Source: Amarobacter sp035326025
Lineage (GTDB): Bacteria; Chloroflexota; Dehalococcoidia; Tepidiformales; Tepidiformaceae
Direction: 5' to 3'
DNA length: 64,000 nt
Assembly: GCA_035326025.1 (NCBI GenBank)
Contig: DAOKYT010000007.1
Coordinates: 1 to 64,000 of the forward strand
The position numbers and the translations under genes were made by a program. The notes beneath the pieces are model-generated. The model did not search any database, had not been told where the DNA came from, and saw only the letters and a list, made by a program, of their open reading frames with translations. Of the stretch, positions 25,122 through 33,976 are shown piece after piece. Each line of letters opens with the position of its first letter. The first letter of the stretch is position 1.

Positions 25122-27344
25122 TCAGAGCAGGCTCTCGTACGCCTGGCGCAACGCCGTCACGCTGGTCCGAAGCGGCCCGAATGAAAAGGTGTCGCCGGGC
25201 ACGGTGCGTCCGAGCGGCGCGATGGGCACACCGAGCTCGTTCGCCAGGTCGTGCAGGCGGGCCGCGCCGCCGCCCTGGCGGAACGAATCGTCGGGGATGC
25301 TCACCACGATGCGGCCCTGGGCCTCGCCAAAGAGCGCGGCGTCGAGCCGGCCGGGGAGCTGTGCATCGCCTTCGAAGCCCTGTTCGCCGAGGACGGAGCA
25401 TTCCGCGAGCGTGACCGCGAGGCCTCCATCGGAGCAGTCGTGGGCGCTCACCAGGAGGCCTTCGGCGTGGGCGCGGAGGACGAGCTGCTGGAGGCGCTTC
25501 TCGGCCGCGAGGTCGACCGCGGGCATGCCAGCGACCACGCCGTGCAGCGCATCGAGGTACTCGCTGGCGCCCAGGGTGGAAGTGGGCTGTTCGAGGCCCG
25601 CGCCGAGGAGGAATACCTGGCAATCGGGGCCCTGGAACCCGGCGCGCAGGTGCCGGGTCACGTCGTCGAGGACGCCGAGCATCCCGATGACCGGCGTGGG
25701 GTAGACGGGGCGCCCGGCGGTCTCGTTGTAGAGACTGACGTTGCCGCTGACCACCGGCGTACCGAACTGGAGGCAGGCTTCGGCGATGCCGCGGACCGCG
25801 TGTTCGAGCGTGTAGTACACGTCGAGCTTCTCCGGGTTGCCGAAGTTCAGGCAGTCGGTCACGGCGACGGGGGTGGCACCCGTGCAGACGACATTCCGCG
25901 CCGCCTCGGCGACGGCGATGGCGCCACCGGCATAGGGATCCAGGTAGCAAAGACGGCCGTTGCCGTCGGTGGTGAGGGCGATGCCCTTGCCGGTGCCGGG
26001 CACGCGCAGGACGGCCGCGTCGCCCCCCGGCGCGACTACCGTGTTGTTGAGCACCTGGTGGTCGTACTGGCGGAAGACGCCACGCTTCGAGGCGATGTTG
26101 GGCCGCGAGAGCAGCTTCAGCAGCACGCCCGTCGCCTCGCCCGGGGTGATATCGGGGAGGCGGCCGGGATCGAAGGCGTTCAGGGCGATGAGCTCGGCCG
26201 GGCGGGTGCCCTGGCGGCGATACTGCGGCGGGTCGGTCGCGATATCGACCGGGACGCGGGCAACCTCGACACCATGCTCGCGGATGACCACTTCGTTGCC
26301 ATCCGTGACGACGCCGATCGGCTCACAATGGAGTTCCCAGTGCTGGAAGAGGGCCGTCACGTCGGCGGCGTGCTCGCGCTTCGCGATGACCAGCATGCGC
26401 TCCTGGCTCTCGCTGAGCATGACGTCGTAGGGCGTCATGCCCTGTTCGCGCCGGGGCACGTTCTCGATATCGAGGATGGCTCCCGAGCCGCCCTTCGCGC
26501 AGCACTCGACCACCGAACTGGTGAGCCCCGCGGCACCCAGGTCCTGCAGGCCAACGACCCAGTCGCCGTGTTCCGAGGCAAGCTCGTAGCAGGCTTCCAT
26601 CAGGAGCTTTTCCATGAACGGGTTGCCGACCTGGACGGCCGGGCGCATCTCCTCGAAGCGGGCCTCGGGGTCGGTGCGGCTGGCGAGGCCGCTCGCGCCG
26701 TGAATGCCATCGCGGCCGGTATCCGAGCCGGCGAGGAGGAGCACGTTGCCCGCGCCCGTGGCGCGGGCGCTCAGCAGCTTCGCGGTTTCGGCGATGCCCA
26801 CGCACATCGCGTTCACCAGCGGGTTGCCGTTGTAGGCCGGGCTGAAGACGACTTCGCCGCCGACGGTGGGGATGCCGAGGCAGTTGCCGTAGCCACCGAT
26901 GCCCCCGACCACGCCTTCGAAGAGGTAGCGGTTCTGGGGGTCGTCGAGCGGGCCGAAGCGGAGTGAATCGAGGATGGCGATGGGATAGGCGCCCATCGCG
27001 AAGATGTCGCGCACAATCCCGCCCACGCCGGTCGCCGCACCCTGGTACGGCTCGATGGCCGAAGGGTGGTTGTGCGACTCGACCTTCATCACCACGCAGA
27101 GACCGTTCCCGATGTCGACGGCGCCCGCGTTTTCGGCACCGGCCTTCGTCAGGATCTGGTCGCCGCTCGATGGGAACAGTCTGAGCAGGGGCTTGCTGTT
27201 CTTGTAGCCGCAGTGCTCGCTCCAGAGCGAGCCGAACATGCCCAGTTCGACTTCGTTCGGTTCGCGGCCGAGGCGCTGGACGAGGAGGTCGTATTCATCG
27301 CGGCGGAGGGCGACAGCGTCGAGGGCGGCCTGGTCGACTGGCAT
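25122..27344 (-). CDS. purL: Phosphoribosylformylglycinamidine synthase, large subunit
   Basis: Catalyses the ATP-dependent FGAR to FGAM step of purine synthesis, using ammonia from PurQ. The 740 residues correspond to the small form of PurL, which works with PurQ and PurS. Signatures include SLWSEHCGYKNSKPLL, MKVESHNHPSAIEPYQGAATG and IGNGLCV. A second half-repeat (GIALTTDGNGR, CLNFGNPEK) and an AIR synthase C-terminal domain with HDCSDGGLAV follow. It sits downstream of purQ and the DUF4389 gene on the same strand, with a 319-base gap. Confidence 0.97.
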   Translation of the reverse strand: MPVDQAALDAVALRRDEYDLLVQRLGREPNEVELGMFGSLWSEHCGYKNSKPLLRLFPSSGDQILTKAGAENAGAVDIGNGLCVVMKVESHNHPSAIEPYQGAATGVGGIVRDIFAMGAYPIAILDSLRFGPLDDPQNRYLFEGVVGGIGGYGNCLGIPTVGGEVVFSPAYNGNPLVNAMCVGIAETAKLLSARATGAGNVLLLAGSDTGRDGIHGASGLASRTDPEARFEEMRPAVQVGNPFMEKLLMEACYELASEHGDWVVGLQDLGAAGLTSSVVECCAKGGSGAILDIENVPRREQGMTPYDVMLSESQERMLVIAKREHAADVTALFQHWELHCEPIGVVTDGNEVVIREHGVEVARVPVDIATDPPQYRRQGTRPAELIALNAFDPGRLPDITPGEATGVLLKLLSRPNIASKRGVFRQYDHQVLNNTVVAPGGDAAVLRVPGTGKGIALTTDGNGRLCYLDPYAGGAIAVAEAARNVVCTGATPVAVTDCLNFGNPEKLDVYYTLEHAVRGIAEACLQFGTPVVSGNVSLYNETAGRPVYPTPVIGMLGVLDDVTRHLRAGFQGPDCQVFLLGAGLEQPTSTLGASEYLDALHGVVAGMPAVDLAAEKRLQQLVLRAHAEGLLVSAHDCSDGGLAVTLAECSVLGEQGFEGDAQLPGRLDAALFGEAQGRIVVSIPDDSFRQGGGAARLHDLANELGVPIAPLGRTVPGDTFSFGPLRTSVTALRQAYESLL

Positions 27345-27607
27345 GGCGATAGCGTAGCGTGGCCGGGGCTAAGGCGTGAGGCGGGCGCCCGCCCCCGCGA
27401 ACCGGCCTGGATTGCGGCGCGGCCGCGGCCGCCGGGGCGGTTGCCTGCGGCCAGGATCCCGGCGAAGACGTCCCGCGTATCCCGGCCACCCTTCTCCTTC
27501 GGACGCGCGAGGCACGGCTGGCGTTCGGCGGCGGCCGGGCGGGAGGTCGATGGCGCCGCGGTCGCCGGGTGGGTTGGGTGTGGCGCCCTCTCCGCCAGGC
27601 GGACGTG

Positions 27608-27638
27608 GCATGGACCGGCGGGTCGCGCCGGTCCATGC
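27608..27638. terminator. Perfect 13-bp inverted repeat after the DUF4389 gene
   Basis: GCATGGACCGGCG pairs perfectly with CGCCGGTCCATGC across a 5-base loop, 26 bases beyond the DUF4389 stop codon on the minus strand. No T-run follows, so it may be a U-less terminator or a mRNA-stabilising hairpin. The rest of the 27345-27663 gap shows no gene. Confidence 0.5.
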
Positions 27639-27663
27639 GAAGGATGCCCGTTGGGGACGTGCC

Positions 27664-28245
27664 TCAGTTGAGGCTGAAGGGCGGGTACTGGTCGGTCAGC
27701 AGGGCGGCGTAAGCGGAGTAGCGCATCGTCCAGCGCTGGAACCCCACCATGAAGTTGTGCATGCCGGCGGGGACGGAGCCGGTGAACAGGGCCGCGAACC
27801 AGGAGATGAGCAGGACGACCTCGGCCGCGATCTGGAGGACGTAGAGGATGATGGAATGCGGGATGATCATGATCCCGCGGAAGAAGACGGTGAGGCGGTT
27901 GCGGCCTTCGGCCTGGCCCCCGCCGCCGGAGCGGACCGGGGAGGGCGTATCGGGCCCCCTCGCGGACGGCGGGTAACTGCCCGTGAGCAGGTACATGTAG
28001 CCGTTTGCGCGGGCTATCCAGTGGAACGTGTTGGTCACGAAGCCGGACATGCCGGCCGGGTACGTGCCGGTGAACAGGATGATGAACCAGGCGGCGAGGG
28101 TGATGAGGGCGGCGACAAGCCCAAGCAGGCCGATGATGATGACGTGCGGGATGGCGAGGATGATGCGGAAGAACACCGTCAGCCTGCTTTGCGGGGCGGC
28201 GGGATCGACCTCGAGCGTGAACGGATACGCGGGGGCCATGCTCAC
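27664..28245 (-). CDS. DUF4389 membrane protein with duplicated module
   Basis: A 193-residue integral membrane protein made of two copies of the same module. Each has RLTVFFR, IP-H, three hydrophobic stretches, FTG-PAGM, then W, Y-LLT and YPP. The first copy is residues 20-93 and the second 116-190, joined by a charged linker. This is the PF14333 pattern; function unknown. It starts at GTG 28245 (AGGAG ten bases upstream), or at ATG 28239. It lies between purQ and purL but has no evident purine role. Confidence 0.82.
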   Translation of the reverse strand: MSMAPAYPFTLEVDPAAPQSRLTVFFRIILAIPHVIIIGLLGLVAALITLAAWFIILFTGTYPAGMSGFVTNTFHWIARANGYMYLLTGSYPPSARGPDTPSPVRSGGGGQAEGRNRLTVFFRGIMIIPHSIILYVLQIAAEVVLLISWFAALFTGSVPAGMHNFMVGFQRWTMRYSAYAALLTDQYPPFSLN

Positions 28246-28464
28246 GAAAACGGTTCTCCTCGGCCGGCCACCTGCATTTGTGGCCCGCGCCTTTCCGGGC
28301 TCTGCCTCCGGATGGGAGATTTGTACGCCCGCCTACACACATTTGTAAAGATTTCGACCACAAACGGACAGATCGTGGCGAAAGCGCCTCAGCCATTCGG
28401 GTCCATCTTGCCTTCCGCCATCGCCGTCCTGGCGGCGCGTGGCGGGCGTGGGCCATGGGAAGGG

Positions 28465-29169
28465 TCAGGCGGTGAGTACGGCGACAGCGCCGTGGATGAC
28501 CGATTCCCAGATGCGGTTGCCATCGGCGCCGCCGGTCAACTGCTCCCCGGCGCGTTCCGGGTGGGGCATCATGCCCAGCACATTGCCGCGGGCGTTGATG
28601 ATGCCGGCGATGTTGTGGGCGCTGCCGTTGGGGTTGGCCGCCGGGGTCACCTCGCCGGCGGCATCGCAGTAGCGGAAGACGACGCGGCCGCGGAGCTCGA
28701 GCTCGTTGAGCGTCTGGGCGTCCGCGTAGTAGTTGCCCTCGCCATGGCTGATGGGCACGCGGAGCACCGTCCCCTCGGGGATCCCATCGGCCCAGGGCGT
28801 CGAGCCGCCCTCGCGCCGCAGGTACACCCATTCGCAGCGGAACTGGAGGCTCTGGTTGCGAATCAGCGCTCCGGGCAGCAGGTGGCTCTCGCAGAGCACC
28901 TGGAACCCGTTGCAAATGCCGATGACCGGCTTCCCGGCCTCGGCGAAGTCCACCACCGCCTCCATCACGGGCGAAAAGCGCGCGATTGCGCCACAGCGCA
29001 GGTAATCGCCGTAGGAGAAGCCGCCGGGCAGCACCACCGCGTCGTAGCCCGATAGGTCCGCCTCGCGGTGCCAGAGGATGTCGGCCTGCTGTCCGAGGAC
29101 GTTGTGCAGCACGTGGTACGTGTCGCGGTCGCTCCAGGTGCCGGGGAAGCGGATGATGGCAAAACGCAT
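28465..29169 (-). CDS. purQ: Phosphoribosylformylglycinamidine synthase, glutaminase subunit
   Basis: Class I glutamine amidotransferase that releases ammonia for PurL. The 234 residues include the nucleophile Cys in GICNGFQVL, and the His-Glu pair in MMPHPERAG. LPGGFSYGDYLRCGAIA is a PurQ-specific motif. The start is ATG 29169, which puts MRFAIIRFPGTWSDRD at the N-terminus; longer frames are not homologous. It directly follows the 7TM-HD gene by 41 bases. The usual small purS gene is not adjacent. Confidence 0.96.
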   Translation of the reverse strand: MRFAIIRFPGTWSDRDTYHVLHNVLGQQADILWHREADLSGYDAVVLPGGFSYGDYLRCGAIARFSPVMEAVVDFAEAGKPVIGICNGFQVLCESHLLPGALIRNQSLQFRCEWVYLRREGGSTPWADGIPEGTVLRVPISHGEGNYYADAQTLNELELRGRVVFRYCDAAGEVTPAANPNGSAHNIAGIINARGNVLGMMPHPERAGEQLTGGADGNRIWESVIHGAVAVLTA

Positions 29170-29210
29170 GGAGCGATTGTCGAACGGCCGGGCGCGGCTG
29201 TCGAACCGGC

Positions 29211-31379
29211 CTACGTGCGCCCGGGCGAAACGGGCGTTTCGCCGCGCGCCAGGGCCGCGATTTCGTCGGAGGTAGGCTCCGGGTACTGCAGGCGCGGGTG
29301 GTAGATGGCGCGAAGGGTGGCCTTGAAGCTCGCGGCGACCGCCTGGAGCTCGCGCATGGTGATGTCGCACTCATCGAACTGGCCCTCGGAGAGCCGCTCG
29401 GCGAAGACGCCATCGATGAGCTGGTCCATGGTCGGGGCGCCTTCATCGCGCCGGGCGCGGACGATGGCCTCGCAGGAATCGGCGAGCATCACGATGGCCG
29501 CCTCCTTCGTCTGGGGCCGCGGGCCCTCGTAGCGGAAAGCGGCGGCATCGATCGAGGCGCCCTCCTGGGCGGCGCGCCGGTAGAAGTACGTGACCAGCCG
29601 GGTGCCGTGGTGCTGGGGAATGAAATCACGGACAACCGGGGGCAGGCGGTAGCGTTTCGCGAGCTCGATCCCGTTGGTGACGTGGGCCCGGATCACCGCG
29701 GCGCTCTCGTGCGGGGGCATGCCCTCGTGGGGGCTGGGCGAGCCATCGAGCATGTTCTCGATGTAGTAGCCCGGCATCATGAGCTTGCCGATGTCGTGGT
29801 AGTAGGCCCCAACGCGCACGACGAGGGCATCGGCGCCCACCTGGGCCGCCGCGCGCTCGGCGAGGGCGCCCACCAGCATGCTGTGATGGTAGGTGCCGGG
29901 GGCCTCGTCCTGCAGGCGGCGGAGGAGCGGGTGTTCGGACTGGGCAAGCTCGAGCAGCTGGAGGCGCGTCGTCACGCCGAAGACCATCGAGAGCATGATG
30001 AAGACACCGATCGCCAGGAGGGCCGCCCCCGCCCCGTGGAGCCCCGCGGCGAGGCCGATCCACGCGAGCTCGACGTTGGCGCGCTGCGCCCCAATGAGCC
30101 AGAACACGACCATGACCGCCCCGGTTGCCACGGCGACAGCCACCGCGGAGAGGGCATACCGGCTCAGGCGATCGGCCCGGTGGAGGACCGCGGCGCCGGC
30201 CAGGCCACCCGCCGCGTACGCCATGCCAAGTTCGAGCGATTGCAACGAACCCACATAGGACGTCCCGGCGATCTCGGGCGCGGTACCCCCCACGAAGGCC
30301 GCGAAAAGCCCGGCCGCCACCGCCACCAGCGCGGCGAAGGAGAGGTCGGCGAACGAGGCAGCGATCATGGCTGACGCGGCCACCGGCAGGGCGAACGCGT
30401 AGAAGTGGTTCCCGGGATCGGGCATCAGGAGCGGCAGCATGACGCGCGCGCCCAGGAGGACGGCCCCGATCCCCACGGTCACCACGGCCATCCGGCGCCG
30501 GGCCGGGGCCTCGAACGGCTGGAAGAGGTAGGCATAGGCCCCGAGCAGGACCCCGAACCCCACGGCCATGATGCTGCCCCCGGCCACGCCATGGAAGTCG
30601 ATGCCATCGTCGATCACGCCGGAGGCATGAAGCGCTTCGATGTCCTGGGCGGTGATGGGCTGTCCCTCGGTCACGATCACCTGGCCCTTCGCGATGGTGC
30701 GGACGACCGGCTGGACCGCCGCGATGGCGGCCGCGCGCCGTGCCTCGGTCGCGGCCACGTCGACCTGGAAATTCGCCACCACAAAGGCGCGAAGCACCTC
30801 TTTGGCCGCCGTGAGTTCGGTGGTGGTGGTGGGCGTATTGCCCGGCTGGGCGAGGTACTCGTCGATCGCGGCATCGAGCAGTTCCGGCTTGATCGGCGAC
30901 GACATCAGCTCGGTGAGAGCGGCCACCACGCGTGCCTGGAAGGCATCGAACCCGGCGGAAATGAGCGCCTGCAGGGCGGACCGGCCCACGCTCGCGACCG
31001 GCTTGGGCGTGGAAAGGTTGGCGATCTGGTCGGCCTTCTGCTGGTCGGTCAGGTCGTTGCGGCTGATGATCGCCCGCACCTGGCTGAGGTAGCGGTCGAG
31101 CCACTGGGCCTGCTCGTCGCGGATGCTGGAGTCGACAGGGAGCGCCACCTCCTCCACGGCCGCGGCTGCTTCCTGCCTGGCCGCCTCGGTGAGCGCCGCG
31201 GACTCGAACTGGGCGTCGCGTGCCGCCTCGAAGGTCGCGGGGGCGATATCACCCTCGCGCAGCTCGCCATCGAACTGGACGAGCGGCACCACCATCAGCA
31301 CGGCGACGACCGAAAGCACCACGGCGAAGGCCGCGGCGGTGACGCGAGACACGGTGGGGACGGGCTTGCGGCGGATCAT
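29211..31379 (-). CDS. 7TM-HD family phosphohydrolase (PgpH/YqfF-like)
   Basis: A 722-residue membrane phosphodiesterase. It has an N-terminal TM, a large extracytoplasmic 7TMR-HD domain (residues about 40-285), and seven TM helices. A cytoplasmic HD domain has YHHSMLVG and YYHDIGKL. In Firmicutes the orthologue PgpH degrades c-di-AMP (established). This fits the c-di-AMP riboswitch found at 49.0 kb in the same window, though direct linkage is inference. The gene order rpsU-yqeY-(HAD)-pgpH resembles other monoderm genomes. Confidence 0.93.
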   Translation of the reverse strand: MIRRKPVPTVSRVTAAAFAVVLSVVAVLMVVPLVQFDGELREGDIAPATFEAARDAQFESAALTEAARQEAAAAVEEVALPVDSSIRDEQAQWLDRYLSQVRAIISRNDLTDQQKADQIANLSTPKPVASVGRSALQALISAGFDAFQARVVAALTELMSSPIKPELLDAAIDEYLAQPGNTPTTTTELTAAKEVLRAFVVANFQVDVAATEARRAAAIAAVQPVVRTIAKGQVIVTEGQPITAQDIEALHASGVIDDGIDFHGVAGGSIMAVGFGVLLGAYAYLFQPFEAPARRRMAVVTVGIGAVLLGARVMLPLLMPDPGNHFYAFALPVAASAMIAASFADLSFAALVAVAAGLFAAFVGGTAPEIAGTSYVGSLQSLELGMAYAAGGLAGAAVLHRADRLSRYALSAVAVAVATGAVMVVFWLIGAQRANVELAWIGLAAGLHGAGAALLAIGVFIMLSMVFGVTTRLQLLELAQSEHPLLRRLQDEAPGTYHHSMLVGALAERAAAQVGADALVVRVGAYYHDIGKLMMPGYYIENMLDGSPSPHEGMPPHESAAVIRAHVTNGIELAKRYRLPPVVRDFIPQHHGTRLVTYFYRRAAQEGASIDAAAFRYEGPRPQTKEAAIVMLADSCEAIVRARRDEGAPTMDQLIDGVFAERLSEGQFDECDITMRELQAVAASFKATLRAIYHPRLQYPEPTSDEIAALARGETPVSPGRT

Positions 31380-31426
31380 GGCTGCAGCCGCAGGATACCA
31401 GAGCGAGCGTTCGCCGCCGGGAAGAC

Positions 31427-32140
31427 TCAGAAGACGGTGCCCTCGCCCAGCACCTCGTTCAGCGCCGTGAGGCGGTTGATCACCAGGAACCCGGACCGGT
31501 CGCGGACGGGCGTGTTGCGTTGCAGCAGCACCGCCCGCATGCCGGCGTTGCGGGCCCCGGCGATGTCGGTCGCCGGGGAATCGCCGACGAAGATTGCCTC
31601 GTGCGGCTCGGCCCGGATGTCGGCGAGGGCCCGGCGGTAAGGCGCCGGGTTCGGCTTGGAGAGCCCCACATCGGCCGAGGAGACGAAGCTATCGATGTAA
31701 CCGGCGAGGCCGAGTTCGTTGAGCTTCGGCCGGAAGAAGTGGCCAGGGAAGATTGCGTTGCTCACGACGGCCACGCGATACCCCCGGTACTTGAGCGAGC
31801 CCAGGAGCGCCCGGGCATCGTCGTAGACTTCCTGGTAGCGCGTTCCCTGGTCGAAGAAGAGCCGGGCGCAGGCCTCCACGTCGTTCGTGCCCGAAGGCCA
31901 GCCGAGCCAGGTGAATGCCTCGCCAATGACGCGTCCGATAGTGGGGCAGGTCTCGGTCTCCCCCGGCACGGAGGGCGGAAGGACGGCCTGGAAGGCGCGC
32001 GCGAAATCGCCGCCGGCCACTTCCACCCCCAGGTGCTTGCGGGCGTACGCCTCCACGGCGGAGGCGGCAACGCCGATGGCCCCCGGGTCGTTGGTGACGA
32101 GCGTGCCGTCCCAATCGAAGAGCACGGCGCTGATGGTCAT
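31427..32140 (-). CDS. HAD superfamily hydrolase (subfamily IA)
   Basis: A 237-residue phosphatase-fold protein with AVLFDWDGTLVTND (motif I), VVSNAI (motif II), SKPNPAPYRRAL (motif III Lys) and VGDSPATDIAGARNAGM (motif IV). Substrate unknown. It starts one base after the yqeY stop (TGA-G-ATG), so the two are translationally linked. Length and cap domain are usual for the beta-phosphoglucomutase and phosphoglycolate-phosphatase group. Confidence 0.9.
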   Translation of the reverse strand: MTISAVLFDWDGTLVTNDPGAIGVAASAVEAYARKHLGVEVAGGDFARAFQAVLPPSVPGETETCPTIGRVIGEAFTWLGWPSGTNDVEACARLFFDQGTRYQEVYDDARALLGSLKYRGYRVAVVSNAIFPGHFFRPKLNELGLAGYIDSFVSSADVGLSKPNPAPYRRALADIRAEPHEAIFVGDSPATDIAGARNAGMRAVLLQRNTPVRDRSGFLVINRLTALNEVLGEGTVF

Positions 32141-32141
32141 C

Positions 32142-32591
32142 TCAGGCGCCCAGGTGCCTCCGCACGGCTTCGTTCAGCGCGCGGCCATCGGCCCGCCCGG
32201 CGAATTGCCTGGTAAGGACAGGCATGACCTTGCCGATATCGCGTGGGCCGCTGGCGCCGGTCTCGGCGATGACCCTGACCACGGCTGCCTCAATCTCCTC
32301 GGGAGTCGCCTGCTCGGGGAGGTAGCCCTCGAGGATCTTCGCCTCGGCGCTCTCACGCTCCACGAGGTCCATGCGGTTGCCCTTCTGGAACTCGATGATG
32401 CTCTCGCGGCGCTGTTTTACCTGCTTCTGGATGACGGTGACGACGGCGTCATCATCGAGCGTCCTGCCCTGGTCGATCTCGGTGTTCTTGATCGCCGCGA
32501 TGAGCATGCGCAGGGCCGACTTGCGGATCTCCTCGCGGTTGCGCATCGCATCGGCGAGGTCGGCCTGGATTCGTTCCTTGAGGGTTGCCAT
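32142..32591 (-). CDS. yqeY: GatB/YqeY domain protein
   Basis: A 149-residue protein of the YqeY family, related to the tail of the GatB amidotransferase subunit. It begins with LKERIQADLADAMRNREEIRKSALRMLIAAIKNTEID, and contains VIQKQVKQRRESI and ILEGYLPEQ. A role in tRNA-linked metabolism is suspected for the family but not proven. Downstream of rpsU, a gene order widely conserved in bacteria. Confidence 0.93.
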   Translation of the reverse strand: MATLKERIQADLADAMRNREEIRKSALRMLIAAIKNTEIDQGRTLDDDAVVTVIQKQVKQRRESIIEFQKGNRMDLVERESAEAKILEGYLPEQATPEEIEAAVVRVIAETGASGPRDIGKVMPVLTRQFAGRADGRALNEAVRRHLGA

Positions 32592-32661
32592 GGCGAGCTC
32601 CCGGAATGCCGCGGGCCCGGCGTGGTGGCCGGGCCCGCGAGGTTGTTCGGTGGATACCCGG

Positions 32662-32877
32662 CTAGCGCCTGCTGGCTGCGCGGGCTTCGCTGCGGAGCTG
32701 CTTCTTGCGGAGCTTCCGCAGGCGGGCGGCTTCCTTCTTCTTGCGCTTCACGCTCGGCTTTTCGTAGTGCTCCCGCCGCCGTGCTTCCGCCAGGATACCA
32801 TCCTGCTGGACACGCTTGTTGAAGCGCTTGAGCGCGGCTTCGAAAGCCTCACCATCGCCGACGATGACTTCTGCCAA
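32662..32877 (-). CDS. rpsU: 30S ribosomal protein S21
   Basis: A 71-residue basic ribosomal protein: VGDGEAFEAALKRFNKRVQQDGILAEARRREHYEKPSVKRKKK followed by a basic tail. It helps recognition of the mRNA start region. Family length and motif order are standard. First gene of the run leading into yqeY and the 7TM-HD gene. Confidence 0.97.
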   Translation of the reverse strand: MAEVIVGDGEAFEAALKRFNKRVQQDGILAEARRREHYEKPSVKRKKKEAARLRKLRKKQLRSEARAASRR

Positions 32878-32936
32878 GAGGAACTATCACCTCGCCTTCT
32901 TGCGAAACGGACTGCCCGGATCGGGCCGCAGAAGCT

Positions 32937-33443
32937 TCACCATAACACGCGATGGCCCCGGGCGGAATCCGCGGTCCCATCGCCGGGGGCGCCCGCCTCG
33001 CGCATGCGCCGGTCCAGCCGCTCCAGGTGGTACTCCACCCAGATGGCCGGGCGCTCGCTCCGGATGCCGGGCGCATCGTAGTTGAAGCGGTCCTGCCGGC
33101 GGCGGAGCGTCCGGGCGAGAGCTTCGTACCGGTCCCGCACCCGCGCGATGGGGAGGCGATAGGCGTGCCAATCGCCACTCCGGGCGGCGGCCTGGCACAG
33201 GGCCGCATGCTCGGCATCCAGCCGATCCAGGCGTTCGCAATCCCGTTCGATCTCGCGCGCCAGGTTCAGCCATTCCGGGAGCATGCCGGCGTTCCGCAGG
33301 ACGCGGAACCCGAGCCAGTTGGCGCCGGCCAGGTTTTCCCCGTCGCCAAGAGCGAGCGGCTTCCCGGACCCCGGCAGGTTATCGAAGAGGCCGGCCGCCA
33401 TCCCTTCCTGGATCTGCGATTCGGCGGCTTTTTCGAAGGTCAC
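32937..33443 (-). CDS. DUF1992 (DnaJ homologue subfamily C member 28 domain) protein
   Basis: A 168-residue protein with the DUF1992 signature: FEKAAESQIQEGMAAGLFDNLPGSGKPL, then LGFRVLRNAGMLPEWL. The family is widespread but without an established function. The start is taken as GTG 33443 with GGAAG upstream; the longer frame has no homology. The C-terminal third is Arg-rich and helical. Confidence 0.85.
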   Translation of the reverse strand: MTFEKAAESQIQEGMAAGLFDNLPGSGKPLALGDGENLAGANWLGFRVLRNAGMLPEWLNLAREIERDCERLDRLDAEHAALCQAAARSGDWHAYRLPIARVRDRYEALARTLRRRQDRFNYDAPGIRSERPAIWVEYHLERLDRRMREAGAPGDGTADSARGHRVLW

Positions 33444-33537
33444 GGTGGCATCTTCCGGGATCGGGAGCGGAGCTCCCGGCGAGAACGCGGGAGGCAGGCA
33501 TTGCTGCCCGCCTCGAACGGCCCTCGTGAGAGAAAGC

Positions 33538-33840
33538 CTAGTCGGCCGAAGGGAGCACCTTCGGCTGAAGGAGCTCCATGGCCCGCCCATCGACATTGAG
33601 GGCGCAGGGGCCGGGCTTCACGACCAGGACCTCGATGCCGGTTTGCTCATCCTTGTACCGCTTCCCCAGCTGGACGGTTTCCATGCCATCGGTGTTGACG
33701 GTGACGGAGGGGTCCTCGGCGCCGCGCATCTGCATGGGTACGTCCCCACAGCGGAGTTCGCCGGCGCCGCCCTTGGTCACGATGAGTTCCGCCACGCCGC
33801 CGGGCACGACGTACCGCTTGCCAGTTTGTGCTGCTGCCAT
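33538..33840 (-). CDS. Small protein with repeated GKRY module
   Basis: A 100-residue protein. Two copies of a short module are visible: GKRYVVPGGVAELIVTKGG then LRCGDVPM, and LGKRYKDEQTGIEVLVVKPG then NVDGRAMELLQPKVLPSAD. Related small proteins in actinobacteria carry CxxC-type zinc ribbons at the loop positions; here most of those Cys are lost (only two remain). It lies downstream of the bc-complex operon on the same strand, but a link is only inference. Confidence 0.55.
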   Translation of the reverse strand: MAAAQTGKRYVVPGGVAELIVTKGGAGELRCGDVPMQMRGAEDPSVTVNTDGMETVQLGKRYKDEQTGIEVLVVKPGPCALNVDGRAMELLQPKVLPSAD

Positions 33841-33976
33841 CCCTAACCTCTTCTTGCTGAGCCCCGGCCCACCGCGGGGGCGGGGATTATGTGCAGGATC
33901 CTACGGATGCTCGCCGAGCCGGTCAAACGGAAGGGACCCCGGGGCCCCTTCCGCGAGATTGTAGTGCGCCCCCGGG

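Noticed and set aside
24905..25414. Plus-strand frame with a hydrophobic start
   Set aside because: The first 60 residues look membrane-like, but the rest is an Arg-rich shadow of purL, so not called as a gene.
25251..26966. 571-residue plus-strand frame
   Set aside because: Mirror of purL; no homology character, high Ala/Gly/Arg/Asp content.
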